Source of the DNA: JAMXLG01 sp963765935
GTDB taxonomy: Bacteria > Vulcanimicrobiota > Vulcanimicrobiia > Vulcanimicrobiales > Vulcanimicrobiaceae
Direction of reading: 5' to 3'
Length of the DNA: 64,000 bases
Assembly (NCBI GenBank): GCA_963765935.1
Contig: CAVXXX010000001.1
Location: 1,116,001 to 1,180,000 of the forward strand
Each line of letters begins with the position of its first letter. Within the stretch, counting starts at the first letter, position 1. Shown in pieces: positions 7,553-15,974 of the stretch. The notes below the pieces were generated by a model. It saw only the letters and a list, made by a program, of their open reading frames with translations, made no database searches and was not told the origin of the DNA. Both the position numbers and the translations under genes were made by a program.

Positions 7553-7628
7553 TCAGTCGATGCGCAGTGTCATCCTGAGCCTGTCGAAGGATCGCCTCGA
7601 TGACATGGGGACTTCAGTCGATGCGCAG
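7553..7628. repeat. Palindromic mini-repeat flanked by 15-bp direct repeats
   Basis: TCAGTCGATGCGCAG occurs at 7553-7567 and again at 7614-7628. The right copy is the final codons and stop of the quinone-oxidoreductase gene. Between them, 7569-7604 starts GTCATCCTGAGC and ends GATGAC, so its ends are inverted. It contains the CCTGAGCCTGTCGAAGGAT motif, which I recall as a dispersed intergenic repeat in many bacterial genomes. The layout looks like a small non-coding element inserted with a target duplication. Confidence 0.6.
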
Positions 7629-8582
7629 GACGATTTTTCCGAATTGGTCGGCTTTGGCCATGCGGTCGGCGGCAGCGACCACGTCGTTCATGTCGTACAC
7701 GCGATCGATGGCAGGACGAAGATCGCCCTCGAACATCTTCAGCATCGCGGCGAAGTCCGACGGATTCCCCATGGACGTTCCACGAATGTCGATGTGATTC
7801 CAAAAAACGGGAAAGAGCTTCAACGTCGCTTCCGTTCGCGTTCCGCCATAGATCACGAGCCGGCCGCCCGGCCGTAGGACCGAAACGGCCTTCGCAAGCG
7901 TGTCTCCGCCCGACGAGTCGACAACGATGTCGACCTCACCGCGCTTGAGCGTCTTCTGCCACTCCGGCGTTTCGCTGTAGTTTATCGTAACGTCAGCGCC
8001 AAGCGCCTTTGCGCGATCGAGTTTATCGTTGTTGCCGGACGTCACAATCGTGCGCGCACCGGTCGCTTTTGCAAAGAGCAACACGAAGGTTTGCACGCCG
8101 CCGCCAATTCCGGGAATAAGGATCGTTTCCCCGGGCTTCAACTCGCCCCGCGTGAACGTTGCGCGATACGCCGTCAATCCCGCAAGTGGAATGGCTGCCG
8201 CTTCTTCCATCGATAGTGCGCGCGGCTTCGGATGGACGTTTGCTTTCGGCACGCTTACGTATTGCGCGAACGTGCCGTCGTGCGGCATGCCGAGAATTGT
8301 TGCGTCAGCGCGCCACACGTTCGGGTCGTCGCCCCACCCAATCATCGGATCGATGACGACTTCTTCTCGCGTCGCCTCGATGACGCCGGCGCCGTCGGAG
8401 CCAAGCGTTTTCGGCAGTTGAATGTTCGGATAGAGTCCTTGCGTGATAAAGACATCGCGGCGGTTAAATGCCGCGGCCCGCACCCGTACCAGAACATCGT
8501 TCTCGGAAGGCGCGGGCCGATCGATCTCGTCGACGCGCAGATTCTGCGGACCGCCGATTTCATGGAGGCGAATCGCTTTCAT
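7614..8582 (-). CDS. Zinc-type alcohol dehydrogenase / quinone oxidoreductase (MDR family)
   Basis: A 322-residue medium-chain dehydrogenase/reductase. The N-terminal GroES-like half has FNRRDVFITQG and LGSDGAGVIE. The NAD(P)-binding half carries the glycine-rich GIGGGVQTFVLLFA near residue 160. The catalytic zinc cysteine of true alcohol dehydrogenases is not evident, which fits the NADPH:quinone reductase (zeta-crystallin) branch. It begins at ATG 8582, 20 bp after the end of the upstream TonB-dependent receptor gene, and may be read through from it. Its 3' end coincides with the right arm of the 15-bp direct repeat. Substrate unknown. Confidence 0.85.
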   Translation of the reverse strand: MKAIRLHEIGGPQNLRVDEIDRPAPSENDVLVRVRAAAFNRRDVFITQGLYPNIQLPKTLGSDGAGVIEATREEVVIDPMIGWGDDPNVWRADATILGMPHDGTFAQYVSVPKANVHPKPRALSMEEAAAIPLAGLTAYRATFTRGELKPGETILIPGIGGGVQTFVLLFAKATGARTIVTSGNNDKLDRAKALGADVTINYSETPEWQKTLKRGEVDIVVDSSGGDTLAKAVSVLRPGGRLVIYGGTRTEATLKLFPVFWNHIDIRGTSMGNPSDFAAMLKMFEGDLRPAIDRVYDMNDVVAAADRMAKADQFGKIVLRID

Positions 8583-8601
8583 CGCCTCATTGTAACCGAA
8601 A

Positions 8602-10953
8602 CTAGGTTTTCAGCGTTACGATGAAACGCAATCCGAAGGGCTCGATGGTATAGCGATCGGTTGGAAGCGGGGCGCCGCCGAAGCCCAAGTACGGAACTCC
8701 ACCGCCGAAGACCGTGTAGCGGCCGGCAGCGTCACTGAAGATGTTCGTTCCTTCGAAACTGATGTCGGTGAACTTATTCAGTGCGACGCCGACGGTTGCG
8801 TTGATAACGGTAAACGGCGGCTGATCGAGTTCGTTATTGTTTCCGCGGAAGATCGCTTGCGCACCGGCATGCCAGCCATTCTCCGCCCAATCGAGTTCGA
8901 GCGAGCCTTGCTGCTGCGGGATTCCCAGAAACTGCGTGTTGTCGATAAGATTTCCCGCGGACGTCGGATTGGAAAAATCCGAGGTGAGATTCTTCGGATA
9001 TGCGACGTTGAGCCCGTACATCGCCGTCAAGAAAAGATGCTCCGGAACGAAACGCTGAACGAAACGAATCTCTGCACCCTGATACACCGCGTTTCCGACA
9101 TTACTGTTGTACGAGATGCACCCGGGCACGATCGTTCCACCATTTTGCGGCAGCTGCGGCAAACAGCCACCCGAGTTTGCCAGCTCCAGCGGGTAGTAGA
9201 CTTCGATTGGATTGCGCAGGTTCGTCTGATAGAGCGAGACATCGAGCGTCGCCGACGGGAACTGATGCGAAACGCCCAGTTCGTATTCCGTCGCATGCTC
9301 GGGCTGTTCGTTCGGATTGCCCTGGCCGTTGTAAACGCCGAGTGCATCGAGCGCGAGCTGATCGAGCGGGAACTGATAGCGTTCGATGAGCAGCGGCGCG
9401 CGGAAACCCGTACCGAACGAGAAGCGGAACGCGGTCGAGGGCGACGTGTTGTAAATCAACCCGAGACGTCCGTCGAGATTCGAACCGAAGCTCGTGTATC
9501 GCGATTCGAAAAGGCCGGCGTCGGCTCGCAATTCCTTCGTCGCCTGCCACCCGCCGCGCGCAAAGAGCACGTTTGTCGTTTGGCCCAATTGCGGTACCGG
9601 ACCGGCCGGCGGAACGAACGCCAGTGATTCGTAGCGCGTGTAGCCGCCCACCGCGTATTCAGAAGTGTCGAACGTTCGCGCCCACGTGAGTCCAAAATTA
9701 TAGCGATGGTCGACGTGGTCGACGTCGTACGCGGGGTTGCTCGGTGGTCCGTTGAGCGCGACGTTGTTATCACTTGTGTAGAGATCGGCGGCAAGGTCAC
9801 CCGCACCTAACGGCGCTTGCGCGCGTATTTGATACGCACGCACGGTTTGCGCGTACGATTGACTTCCAGGCCCGATGAAATAGCCGTACGTCGGATTCGG
9901 CATCGTTTGGCCGTTGGATCCGGTTATCGTCCGATTCCCGTCGATGCCGTTGACACCGCTGCTCTGATCGTTATTGTCGCCGAGAACAAAAACACGTGCC
10001 GTCACATTCGCGCGCGAAGTAAAGTTCCACGTGAGGTTCGCAAGTTCCGAACGGCTAGAGGTGCTCGAACCGAGGAATGCCGGGGTGCCGGGATTCTGCG
10101 CGGTACCGGGCGGCACACCGGGAACGTACAATGTCTGCCACTGATTCGTGTACCCGGCCATCTGTTGATTGTCGAGTGCGAAGGCGTAGCCCAGTTTATC
10201 GTGCGTTCCCGTCCCGTTCACCCACTGTTCGCTTTGACCGAACGAACCGACGGACTCTTGAAACGAAAAATGCGGATCGAGCGTCGGGCGCAGCGATACC
10301 ATATTAATCGAACCGCCGAAGGTGTTGCTGCCGTTTGCATCTTCCGGCCCGAGCCCCTCGGTAACGTTCACGGAAGAAAAAGCAGCGACAGGAAAATGCG
10401 CGAGATTCAAATCGCCGGTGTTGCCGTCATTGAGCAGCTGGCCGTCTAACGCATCGAGCGACTCCGACGGATCCGGTCCGCGCAACGCGACGACGGCGAT
10501 TCCGGCAGCAGCGCCGCCGTCCGGATGCGCAAAGACCGTACCAGGAATCGTCGCCAGTCCCTGAATCAGGCGGTTGTCGTTCATGCGATCCATGTCGGCA
10601 CGCGAGACCGTGACCGACGGGACGGCTCCGCGAACCGGCGTCAATCGGCCGTCGATCGTAACCGACGCGATCGTTCGCAGCGTGGGTGCATCGACCGGTT
10701 CAAGCGTGACGTCCACGGTACTGTCGTGTCCGACGACGATGTCGACGGAGGCACTAAGATAGCCCTTAGCGGCTACATCAAGCTCATGATCGCCGGGAGG
10801 AAGGATAAACGAGAAGCTCCCATCCGCTGCGGTCGTCGTCCCGCCGGCACCGCGGCCTTCGAGGGTAATGCGAACGTCGGCAATCGGGGCGCCGGAAGCA
10901 GCATGAACGTGCCCGCTGATTAAGCAACAGGCAGCAAGAAGAATTTCGTGCAT
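8602..10953 (-). CDS. TonB-dependent outer-membrane receptor with carboxypeptidase-like N-terminal domain
   Basis: 783 residues. A short signal peptide is followed by a carboxypeptidase-regulatory-like Ig domain (SGHVHAASGAPIADVRITL, then DGSFSFILPPGDHELDV). A plug domain (SRADMDRMNDNRLIQGLATIPG and FGGSINMVS) and a 22-strand barrel come next, with strands such as TAFRFSFGTGFRAPLLIERY. The linker between the first two domains contains LRTIASVTIDG, matched by LRTIATVRVGG in the second receptor of this window. It imports an unknown ligand using TonB energy. ATG 10953 follows AGAAGAG; a GTG one codon earlier is also possible. Confidence 0.9.
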   Translation of the reverse strand: MHEILLAACCLISGHVHAASGAPIADVRITLEGRGAGGTTTAADGSFSFILPPGDHELDVAAKGYLSASVDIVVGHDSTVDVTLEPVDAPTLRTIASVTIDGRLTPVRGAVPSVTVSRADMDRMNDNRLIQGLATIPGTVFAHPDGGAAAGIAVVALRGPDPSESLDALDGQLLNDGNTGDLNLAHFPVAAFSSVNVTEGLGPEDANGSNTFGGSINMVSLRPTLDPHFSFQESVGSFGQSEQWVNGTGTHDKLGYAFALDNQQMAGYTNQWQTLYVPGVPPGTAQNPGTPAFLGSSTSSRSELANLTWNFTSRANVTARVFVLGDNNDQSSGVNGIDGNRTITGSNGQTMPNPTYGYFIGPGSQSYAQTVRAYQIRAQAPLGAGDLAADLYTSDNNVALNGPPSNPAYDVDHVDHRYNFGLTWARTFDTSEYAVGGYTRYESLAFVPPAGPVPQLGQTTNVLFARGGWQATKELRADAGLFESRYTSFGSNLDGRLGLIYNTSPSTAFRFSFGTGFRAPLLIERYQFPLDQLALDALGVYNGQGNPNEQPEHATEYELGVSHQFPSATLDVSLYQTNLRNPIEVYYPLELANSGGCLPQLPQNGGTIVPGCISYNSNVGNAVYQGAEIRFVQRFVPEHLFLTAMYGLNVAYPKNLTSDFSNPTSAGNLIDNTQFLGIPQQQGSLELDWAENGWHAGAQAIFRGNNNELDQPPFTVINATVGVALNKFTDISFEGTNIFSDAAGRYTVFGGGVPYLGFGGAPLPTDRYTIEPFGLRFIVTLKT

Positions 10954-11032
10954 CACGTCTACTCTTCTAATGGAACCTTAATGCAGACTGTGAGCGCAGG
11001 CCGCACAGAGGGCGGCGATAAACCATTGACGC

Positions 11033-11287
11033 ATGGCCAAGCCAGGTAAAGTCGTCAAAGCGGTCTTTCGCGGCATCGCGCAGATGGAACGAGCATATAC
11101 GATCGAACTGGGTCCCTTGCGCGCAACCGGCGTGCCGGCCATCCTCGTCGCGGTGACGGGTGTGATTTTTGCCGGCGGCATTGCGGCGATGCTTTCTAAA
11201 AACGCGACGCGCTTGCCCGAAACTTTGCGCGAGGCCCGCGGGTTGGCGGAGACGTTGCGCGGCGACCAGCGCCGTCTCAATCCGTAA
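11033..11287 (+). CDS. Small single-pass membrane protein
   Basis: 84 residues: a basic N-terminus (MAKPGKVVKAVFRG), one transmembrane helix (VPAILVAVTGVIFAGGIAAML) and a charged, probably helical tail (RLPETLREARGLAETLRGDQRR). No family is recognised. It ends 12 bp before bolA and precedes glutaredoxin and sulfurtransferase genes on the same strand, so it may belong to that unit. No Shine-Dalgarno sequence is obvious. It diverges from the TonB-dependent receptor gene across 79 bp. Likely real because of its length, composition and position, but unproven. Confidence 0.6.
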   Translation: MAKPGKVVKAVFRGIAQMERAYTIELGPLRATGVPAILVAVTGVIFAGGIAAMLSKNATRLPETLREARGLAETLRGDQRRLNP

Positions 11288-11290
11288 AAT
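11285..11290 (+). promoter_or_regulatory. Possible -10 element for bolA
   Basis: TAAAAT lies 9 nt before the bolA ATG, so a transcript would start only 2-3 nt before the start codon (near-leaderless). The same hexamer lies 8 nt before ctaA at 43534-43539. No clear -35 is visible. Confidence 0.35.
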
Positions 11291-11299
11291 ACTGTCTGT

Positions 11300-11536
11300 A
11301 TGATCGATAACGATTCCCTCACGGCGCTGATCCGCCGCGACCTGCCCGACGCCCAAGTCGATATCGACGATCGAACGGGTACGATGGACCACTTCAATAT
11401 CACGGTGCGTTCGTCAGCCTTCGCGGGCAAAACGCTCATCGAGCAACATCAATTGGTTTATGGAGCGCTCAAGGGAGCGCTCAAAGACGGACGCGTCCAC
11501 GCCGTCGAATTGAAAACTATCGTCAGCGCAAGCTAG
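11300..11536 (+). CDS. bolA: BolA family protein
   Basis: A 78-residue BolA-fold protein. Family features are the central HFNITVRSSAFAGKTLIEQHQLV helix-strand unit and the VHAVELKT end strand. BolA proteins bind monothiol glutaredoxins through a shared [2Fe-2S] cluster and act in iron-sulfur trafficking and iron sensing. The immediate downstream gene encodes such a glutaredoxin, which supports that role here. No SD is seen before ATG 11300, but a TAAAAT lies just upstream. Length and motif are normal for the family. Confidence 0.9.
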   Translation: MIDNDSLTALIRRDLPDAQVDIDDRTGTMDHFNITVRSSAFAGKTLIEQHQLVYGALKGALKDGRVHAVELKTIVSAS

Positions 11537-11545
11537 GAACACATT

Positions 11546-11902
11546 ATGCCGGAACAACTCAACGAAGAAATCGAACGCGAAATCACCGCAAACAAAATCC
11601 TCGTCTACGGCAAGGGCACGAAGACGATGCCGCGCTGCGGGTTCACGCTCGAAACGATCGAGTTCTTCACTCACTTCGGCTACCCGTTCGAAGTGATCGA
11701 CGTCCTCGAGAATATGCCCAAGCGCGAAGCACTCTCCGAGATGACGAACTGGCCGACGCTGCCGAAGGTGTTCATTAACGGCAAGTTCTACGGCGACACG
11801 GACATTCTAGGACCGATGGCGCAGAACGGTGAACTCCAAAGCGTTCTGAAAGAAACGTTCGGCAGCGAGCCGCAACCAAAGACGACCATCAATCTCCGCT
11901 AA
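11546..11902 (+). CDS. Monothiol glutaredoxin (Grx4/GrxD type) with CGFT active site
   Basis: 118 residues with the thioredoxin-like fold of cluster-carrying monothiol glutaredoxins. The active site reads CGFT at residues 31-34 rather than the usual CGFS. Other signature parts are present: the lysine in LVYGKGTKTMP, the cis-proline segment WPTLPKVFING and the GDTDIL glutathione-binding end. The family receives and donates [2Fe-2S] clusters and pairs with BolA, encoded 9 bp upstream. ATG follows AGGA. The tail (SEPQPKTTINLR) is slightly longer than usual. The Ser-to-Thr change is conservative and may keep function. Confidence 0.9.
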   Translation: MPEQLNEEIEREITANKILVYGKGTKTMPRCGFTLETIEFFTHFGYPFEVIDVLENMPKREALSEMTNWPTLPKVFINGKFYGDTDILGPMAQNGELQSVLKETFGSEPQPKTTINLR

Positions 11903-11903
11903 C

Positions 11904-12746
11904 GTGGCATTCACGACGCTCGTTGATGCACGCACCGTGCACGAGCACCTCGACGATCCATCATGGGCGATCGTGGACTGCCGTCACGCGCTCGCGGATT
12001 TTTCCCTCGGCCGCAAACTCTACGAAGAATCGCACATTCCCGGTGCTTTCTTTGCGGATGTGGAGCACGATCTCGCGGGCGAAAAGACCGGTTACAACGG
12101 CCGGCACCCGCTTCCGGATCCCGAGGACTTCGCCGCGTTCCTCGAATCGATCGGCGTAAACGATAAAACACAAATCGTCGGCTATGATGCGGGCGGCGAC
12201 ATGTTTGCCGCACGATTGTGGTTTCTCTGCCAGTGGATCGGACACAAAGCCGCCGCCGTTTTGGATGGCGGCTTTGCTGCGTGGACCGGCAACGGATACG
12301 ATGTGACCGCGGCACCGTCGAGCGTTCGCGGAACGGGCAACGTTCACGTGAAGCTCGACGATTCACTTGTAGTAGACGCGGCGTACGTGATGCGCCACCT
12401 TCGCAATTCGACGATGCACATCGTCGATGCGCGCGCCGCCGACCGTTTCCGTGGTGAGAACGAAATCGTCGATCCGGTTGCCGGACACATTCCCGGAGCG
12501 CGCAACCGCCCGTTCAAAGAGAACTTCTCTTCCGACTTGCGTTTCAAGTCGCCTGACGAATTGCGGCGTATGTTTGACGTATTCGGCGAACCTTCACGCA
12601 TCGTGCACCAATGCGGTTCCGGCGTCTCCGCAGCGGCCAACAAGTTGGCGATGGAAGTAGCCGGACTCGAGGGCTCTCGCCTCTACGCCGGCTCGTGGAG
12701 CGAGTGGATCGCCGATCCCTCGCACCCCGTTACAACGACGGAGTAG
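11904..12746 (+). CDS. Rhodanese-type sulfurtransferase (thiosulfate/3-mercaptopyruvate)
   Basis: 280 residues with two rhodanese domains. The N-terminal inactive one has SHIPGAFFADVEHDLAG and a GYDAGG loop where the cysteine would be. The C-terminal active domain has the persulfide cysteine C237 in HQCGSGVSAAAN; the CGSGV loop favours mercaptopyruvate or thiosulfate as donor. It begins with GTG one base after the glutaredoxin stop, so the two are co-translated. With BolA and Grx upstream this suggests a sulfur or iron-sulfur unit. Its end overlaps the convergent phosphoesterase gene by 17 bp. Confidence 0.92.
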   Translation: MAFTTLVDARTVHEHLDDPSWAIVDCRHALADFSLGRKLYEESHIPGAFFADVEHDLAGEKTGYNGRHPLPDPEDFAAFLESIGVNDKTQIVGYDAGGDMFAARLWFLCQWIGHKAAAVLDGGFAAWTGNGYDVTAAPSSVRGTGNVHVKLDDSLVVDAAYVMRHLRNSTMHIVDARAADRFRGENEIVDPVAGHIPGARNRPFKENFSSDLRFKSPDELRRMFDVFGEPSRIVHQCGSGVSAAANKLAMEVAGLEGSRLYAGSWSEWIADPSHPVTTTE

Positions 12747-14007
12747 CGCGTCTCCAGGTAACGTAGAGTAGCGCTCCGGCAATGACGACGACGGTCGCGG
12801 CTATCGCAGCAAAGATCAAATTCATGACCGACTGCACGTACGTTCCGGCGCAACGCGCATAGGCATCGCCGAAGGCGATCTGCGCGCAGCGGAACGTCTG
12901 CCAGCGGTTGTTCGTCACATCCCCGACGCGGTAGCCCCAGACATCGTACGCCTCAATCCACCGGTCACGCAGTTCCGGATCCGATGCAATACGCTGGCTC
13001 AACGTGTCGAGTTGCGGCGCAGTGAACGCCGTCGTACCGAACATCTGATCGAAACTTTGTTGCCGCATCCAGCCCATGTCCTCATCGTCGGTGAAGGGCA
13101 CGATGTCGTGCAATCCGTCGGCGTCGACGTCTAGGCGAAAGAATGCCGGGTCGTTGTGATAAATCGGCGAGAGCGATGCGGCGACGAGCATCGGAACGCC
13201 GCCCGGTAAACGGAAGTCGTACCGATGCGTGTGACCGGCAATTGCGAAGGGCACGTTCGCGCGATCTTGTTCGAACACCGACCGTAGCTCGGTATCGAAA
13301 CGGGCGCGCAGGAACGGCACCGCGAGAATCCTGTGCGCAACCGTGGTGCTCTGCGGATCGTAGCCCGGCGGCATATGCATGACGACGACGTTTTTTCCCG
13401 TCGCAAGCGTTCGTTCAAGCCACCGCATCTCTCGCGCACCGGGATCGCGCGCTTTCACTTGACACGAGCCACGGAAAAAGAACGACCAGAAGACACTGTT
13501 CGTCACGACCGCGCGCATGCCGTCGGGCAGGGACGCCGTGTAGTACGCACCGCGAGTGTAGTCGCCGGCAAATGCTGGCGATGCGCCGTGCCGGTTCACC
13601 AGCGGTGCAAAGATGCGCGCGATCTCGCGATTGTACGGTCCGCCCGCTTCGCTGCGATAGTCCCCGCACGGGTCGTCGTTGTTCCCGACCGCAATGATAA
13701 ATTGCGCGCGTGGAAAGGCCTTATCGAGCTTCGTTGCAATCTGACGAGCCGTGTTGATTCCGGCTGCATACGGATCCTGATGCGCCCGGTGCGCGAGTGT
13801 GGAAAAATGGTGTGCAAATAAATCGCCGCCGATTACGATCACCGATGCATCGGGAACGCGCGCGCGCATCGCTTCGATGCTCGAATCGAAGAGCGCAACG
13901 TTCGTATCGTCGCCGCGCATCGCGGGCGGACCCGTATCATAGGGATCGAGGTGAATGTCATTGAGGACGAGCCAATGCAGCGTGGCTGCGGCAAGCAGTG
14001 CGATCAC
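12730..14007 (-). CDS. Membrane-anchored metallophosphoesterase, acid-sphingomyelinase-like
   Basis: About 425 residues of the calcineurin-like phosphoesterase superfamily, closest by eye to secreted acid-sphingomyelinase-type phosphodiesterases. Metal motifs are LNDIHLDPY, VIGGDLFAH, VGNNDDPCGDY and GHTHRYDF. The N-terminus is a short hydrophobic segment, and the C-terminus ends with a transmembrane helix (NLIFAAIAATVVVIAGALLY) plus a short basic tail, so the enzyme is likely tethered outside the inner membrane. The GTG start overlaps the stop of the upstream paralogue (GTGA). Substrate (phospholipid or nucleotide) is unknown. Confidence 0.85.
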   Translation of the reverse strand: MIALLAAATLHWLVLNDIHLDPYDTGPPAMRGDDTNVALFDSSIEAMRARVPDASVIVIGGDLFAHHFSTLAHRAHQDPYAAGINTARQIATKLDKAFPRAQFIIAVGNNDDPCGDYRSEAGGPYNREIARIFAPLVNRHGASPAFAGDYTRGAYYTASLPDGMRAVVTNSVFWSFFFRGSCQVKARDPGAREMRWLERTLATGKNVVVMHMPPGYDPQSTTVAHRILAVPFLRARFDTELRSVFEQDRANVPFAIAGHTHRYDFRLPGGVPMLVAASLSPIYHNDPAFFRLDVDADGLHDIVPFTDDEDMGWMRQQSFDQMFGTTAFTAPQLDTLSQRIASDPELRDRWIEAYDVWGYRVGDVTNNRWQTFRCAQIAFGDAYARCAGTYVQSVMNLIFAAIAATVVVIAGALLYVTWRRATPSL

Positions 14008-15467
14008 GGCGTCGGAGCTGCTGACGGTGAAGGTGACGCGATAGGAGATGCTGATGGCGTGGGCGGAGCCGAAGGATGCGCCGGCAATTCGCGCTGAATC
14101 TGTGGCGACGCGCATGCTTCGTATGCGGTAATAGTTAGCGCGACATTTGCACACCAGTAATCGTGCCACTGTGCATCCGAAATCGCAGCGCGGCCGCTAC
14201 TGCCGTCGTAGAACTCTTGGAACCGGTGTCGCACGCGATCGTCGCCGAAAAGTTGGTTCTGGACGTTCGCTAAATGCGCTGCATCGATCGCGCCGTGACC
14301 GAAGACGCTGTCGAAGTCATACTCCCGCCGCCAATGCGCCATTTGGCGCGCGTTCTTGGCAAGAAGCGATAAATCATCGAGAACAAAGACCTCGGTATCC
14401 TGCACGCTCGCATTTGTATCATCGATGCGTAGTAGCGTGAAAGAAGGATTGTTCGAAAAAACCGGACTGATCGACGGAACGACCAGCATCGGCACCGTGG
14501 GACGGCTCGGATCGGGCCCCACCACGCGAAAGCTGCTCATATGCGTGTGACCCGTAATGGTCATCATAGTATGCGGTGTCGCGAGCAGCGCGTTGATAAA
14601 GACGTCGTTGTAGCGCGGCGCGAGAAATCCAACCGGTGTGCCGCCGTTGGCGCGTTCGGATGCATATACGTCGACGCCGGGCGGGATATGTCCGACGATC
14701 CATATGTTCGTCGACGCTAGCGTTTTGAGCGTGCGAGTCAACCATGCCGCTTCATCGGCGGCGGGGTCTGCTGTCGCCGGTCCGCACGCGTTTCGATATT
14801 CCGAGGACCAAAAGACATCGTTGAGCACGATGGCCTGCGCGTTGTCGGCGGGAAGGGGAACGGTATAGTACCCGCCGGTTGCAAATTGCGCCGCAAACGC
14901 ATTGGGGTCGGATGCGCCGACCGAACCGCCCCACGACGCGGCCATCGATGCGAGAAACGCGCTGCTCGGCGCGCTCTGATAGTCGCCGCAGTAGCCGTCA
15001 TTGTTACCGATTACCGGCAAGAGCCGCGCGCGCGGGAAGGCGGTGCGAAACTCGTTTGCAAGAAACCGCATCGTTTCGTCGACAAACGATGCGTAATGGG
15101 CATCGTCATGGTTGCGCACCGTCCGGTCGAATTTCTCACGAAAGCCATGGGCGAGGAAGTCGCCCGAAATAATCACGACGGGCGGATCGCTCACCACGTT
15201 GCGCATCCCATCGAGAGCCGACTCCAGCAGCGCGAAATTCGTATCGCTCCCATAATTCGAAAACGGCTGCGATCCATCTGAGGAAAATATCGCCCGCCAC
15301 CGTGGGGCAGGCGAGGCGGCCAGACGTTCGACGATGCGCGAATCGGCGAATGGATCGAAATGCACGTCGCTCACAACGAGCCAGGTTTGCGTGCCCGCGA
15401 GGGCGCGTTGCGTGAAGCTGACGAGGAGCAAGCAGGCAAGAAGCACGAACGCAAGGCTACGCATCAT
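14004..15467 (-). CDS. Secreted metallophosphoesterase, acid-sphingomyelinase-like (paralogue)
   Basis: 487 residues with a signal peptide (MMRSLAFVLLACLLLVSFTQ). It has the same motif set as its downstream neighbour: VSDVHFDPF, ISGDFLAHG, IGNNDGYCGDY and TGHTHMSS. Unlike the neighbour it has no C-terminal membrane helix. It ends in a Pro/Ser/Ala-rich tail (SAPPTPSASPIASPSPSA), likely flexible and exported. The two genes are a tandem duplication whose products differ in anchoring. Starts 30 bp from the divergent EVE gene. Function within the superfamily is inferred. Confidence 0.87.
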   Translation of the reverse strand: MMRSLAFVLLACLLLVSFTQRALAGTQTWLVVSDVHFDPFADSRIVERLAASPAPRWRAIFSSDGSQPFSNYGSDTNFALLESALDGMRNVVSDPPVVIISGDFLAHGFREKFDRTVRNHDDAHYASFVDETMRFLANEFRTAFPRARLLPVIGNNDGYCGDYQSAPSSAFLASMAASWGGSVGASDPNAFAAQFATGGYYTVPLPADNAQAIVLNDVFWSSEYRNACGPATADPAADEAAWLTRTLKTLASTNIWIVGHIPPGVDVYASERANGGTPVGFLAPRYNDVFINALLATPHTMMTITGHTHMSSFRVVGPDPSRPTVPMLVVPSISPVFSNNPSFTLLRIDDTNASVQDTEVFVLDDLSLLAKNARQMAHWRREYDFDSVFGHGAIDAAHLANVQNQLFGDDRVRHRFQEFYDGSSGRAAISDAQWHDYWCANVALTITAYEACASPQIQRELPAHPSAPPTPSASPIASPSPSAAPTP

Positions 15468-15497
15468 TATCAGCGCGCATTTTGGGAGGACGACGGG

Positions 15498-15974
15498 ATG
15501 TCCCGCTATTGGTTATTCAAAAGCGAGCCGGACGCGTACAGCTTCGAGCGGCTGCGCGAGGACCGCACGACCCCATGGAGCGGCGTTCGTAATTTTCAAG
15601 CGCGCAACAATATGATGGAGATGCAAATCGGCGATCTCGGCTTCTTCTATCATTCGAGTATCGCCGAACCTGCGGCGGTCGGTATCGTGCGCGTCGTCAA
15701 GACCGCATACCCTGATTTCACGGCATTCGAAAAAGGGGGCGACTATTACGACCCGCGCAGCACGCCCGAAAAACCGAAATGGATGATGGTCGACGTCGAA
15801 TACGTCGAACCGCTCGAACATCCGGTCACGCTCGCGCGCATGCGCGCGGAACCGCGTCTGGTAGCGATGCCGTTACTCAGACGCGGCCAGCGACTATCGG
15901 TGCAGCCCGTCATGCCGCACGAGTGGAAGATCGTTTTGGAGCTATCTAACTCTGCGGAACCTGCCTCACAATGA
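15498..15974 (+). CDS. EVE domain-containing protein
   Basis: 158 residues forming a single EVE domain (PUA-like fold; THYN1-type), which in other systems reads modified cytosines or RNA bases. Typical parts are YWLFKSEPDAYSFERL at the N-terminus, WSGVRNFQARNNM, and GFFYHSS followed by VGIVRVV. ATG 15498 follows GGGAGGA at good spacing, so the longer upstream frame is not used. It is divergent from the phosphoesterase pair and overlaps the convergent receptor gene by 9 bp. No restriction or modification gene is nearby. Family secure, role open. Confidence 0.93.
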   Translation: MSRYWLFKSEPDAYSFERLREDRTTPWSGVRNFQARNNMMEMQIGDLGFFYHSSIAEPAAVGIVRVVKTAYPDFTAFEKGGDYYDPRSTPEKPKWMMVDVEYVEPLEHPVTLARMRAEPRLVAMPLLRRGQRLSVQPVMPHEWKIVLELSNSAEPASQ

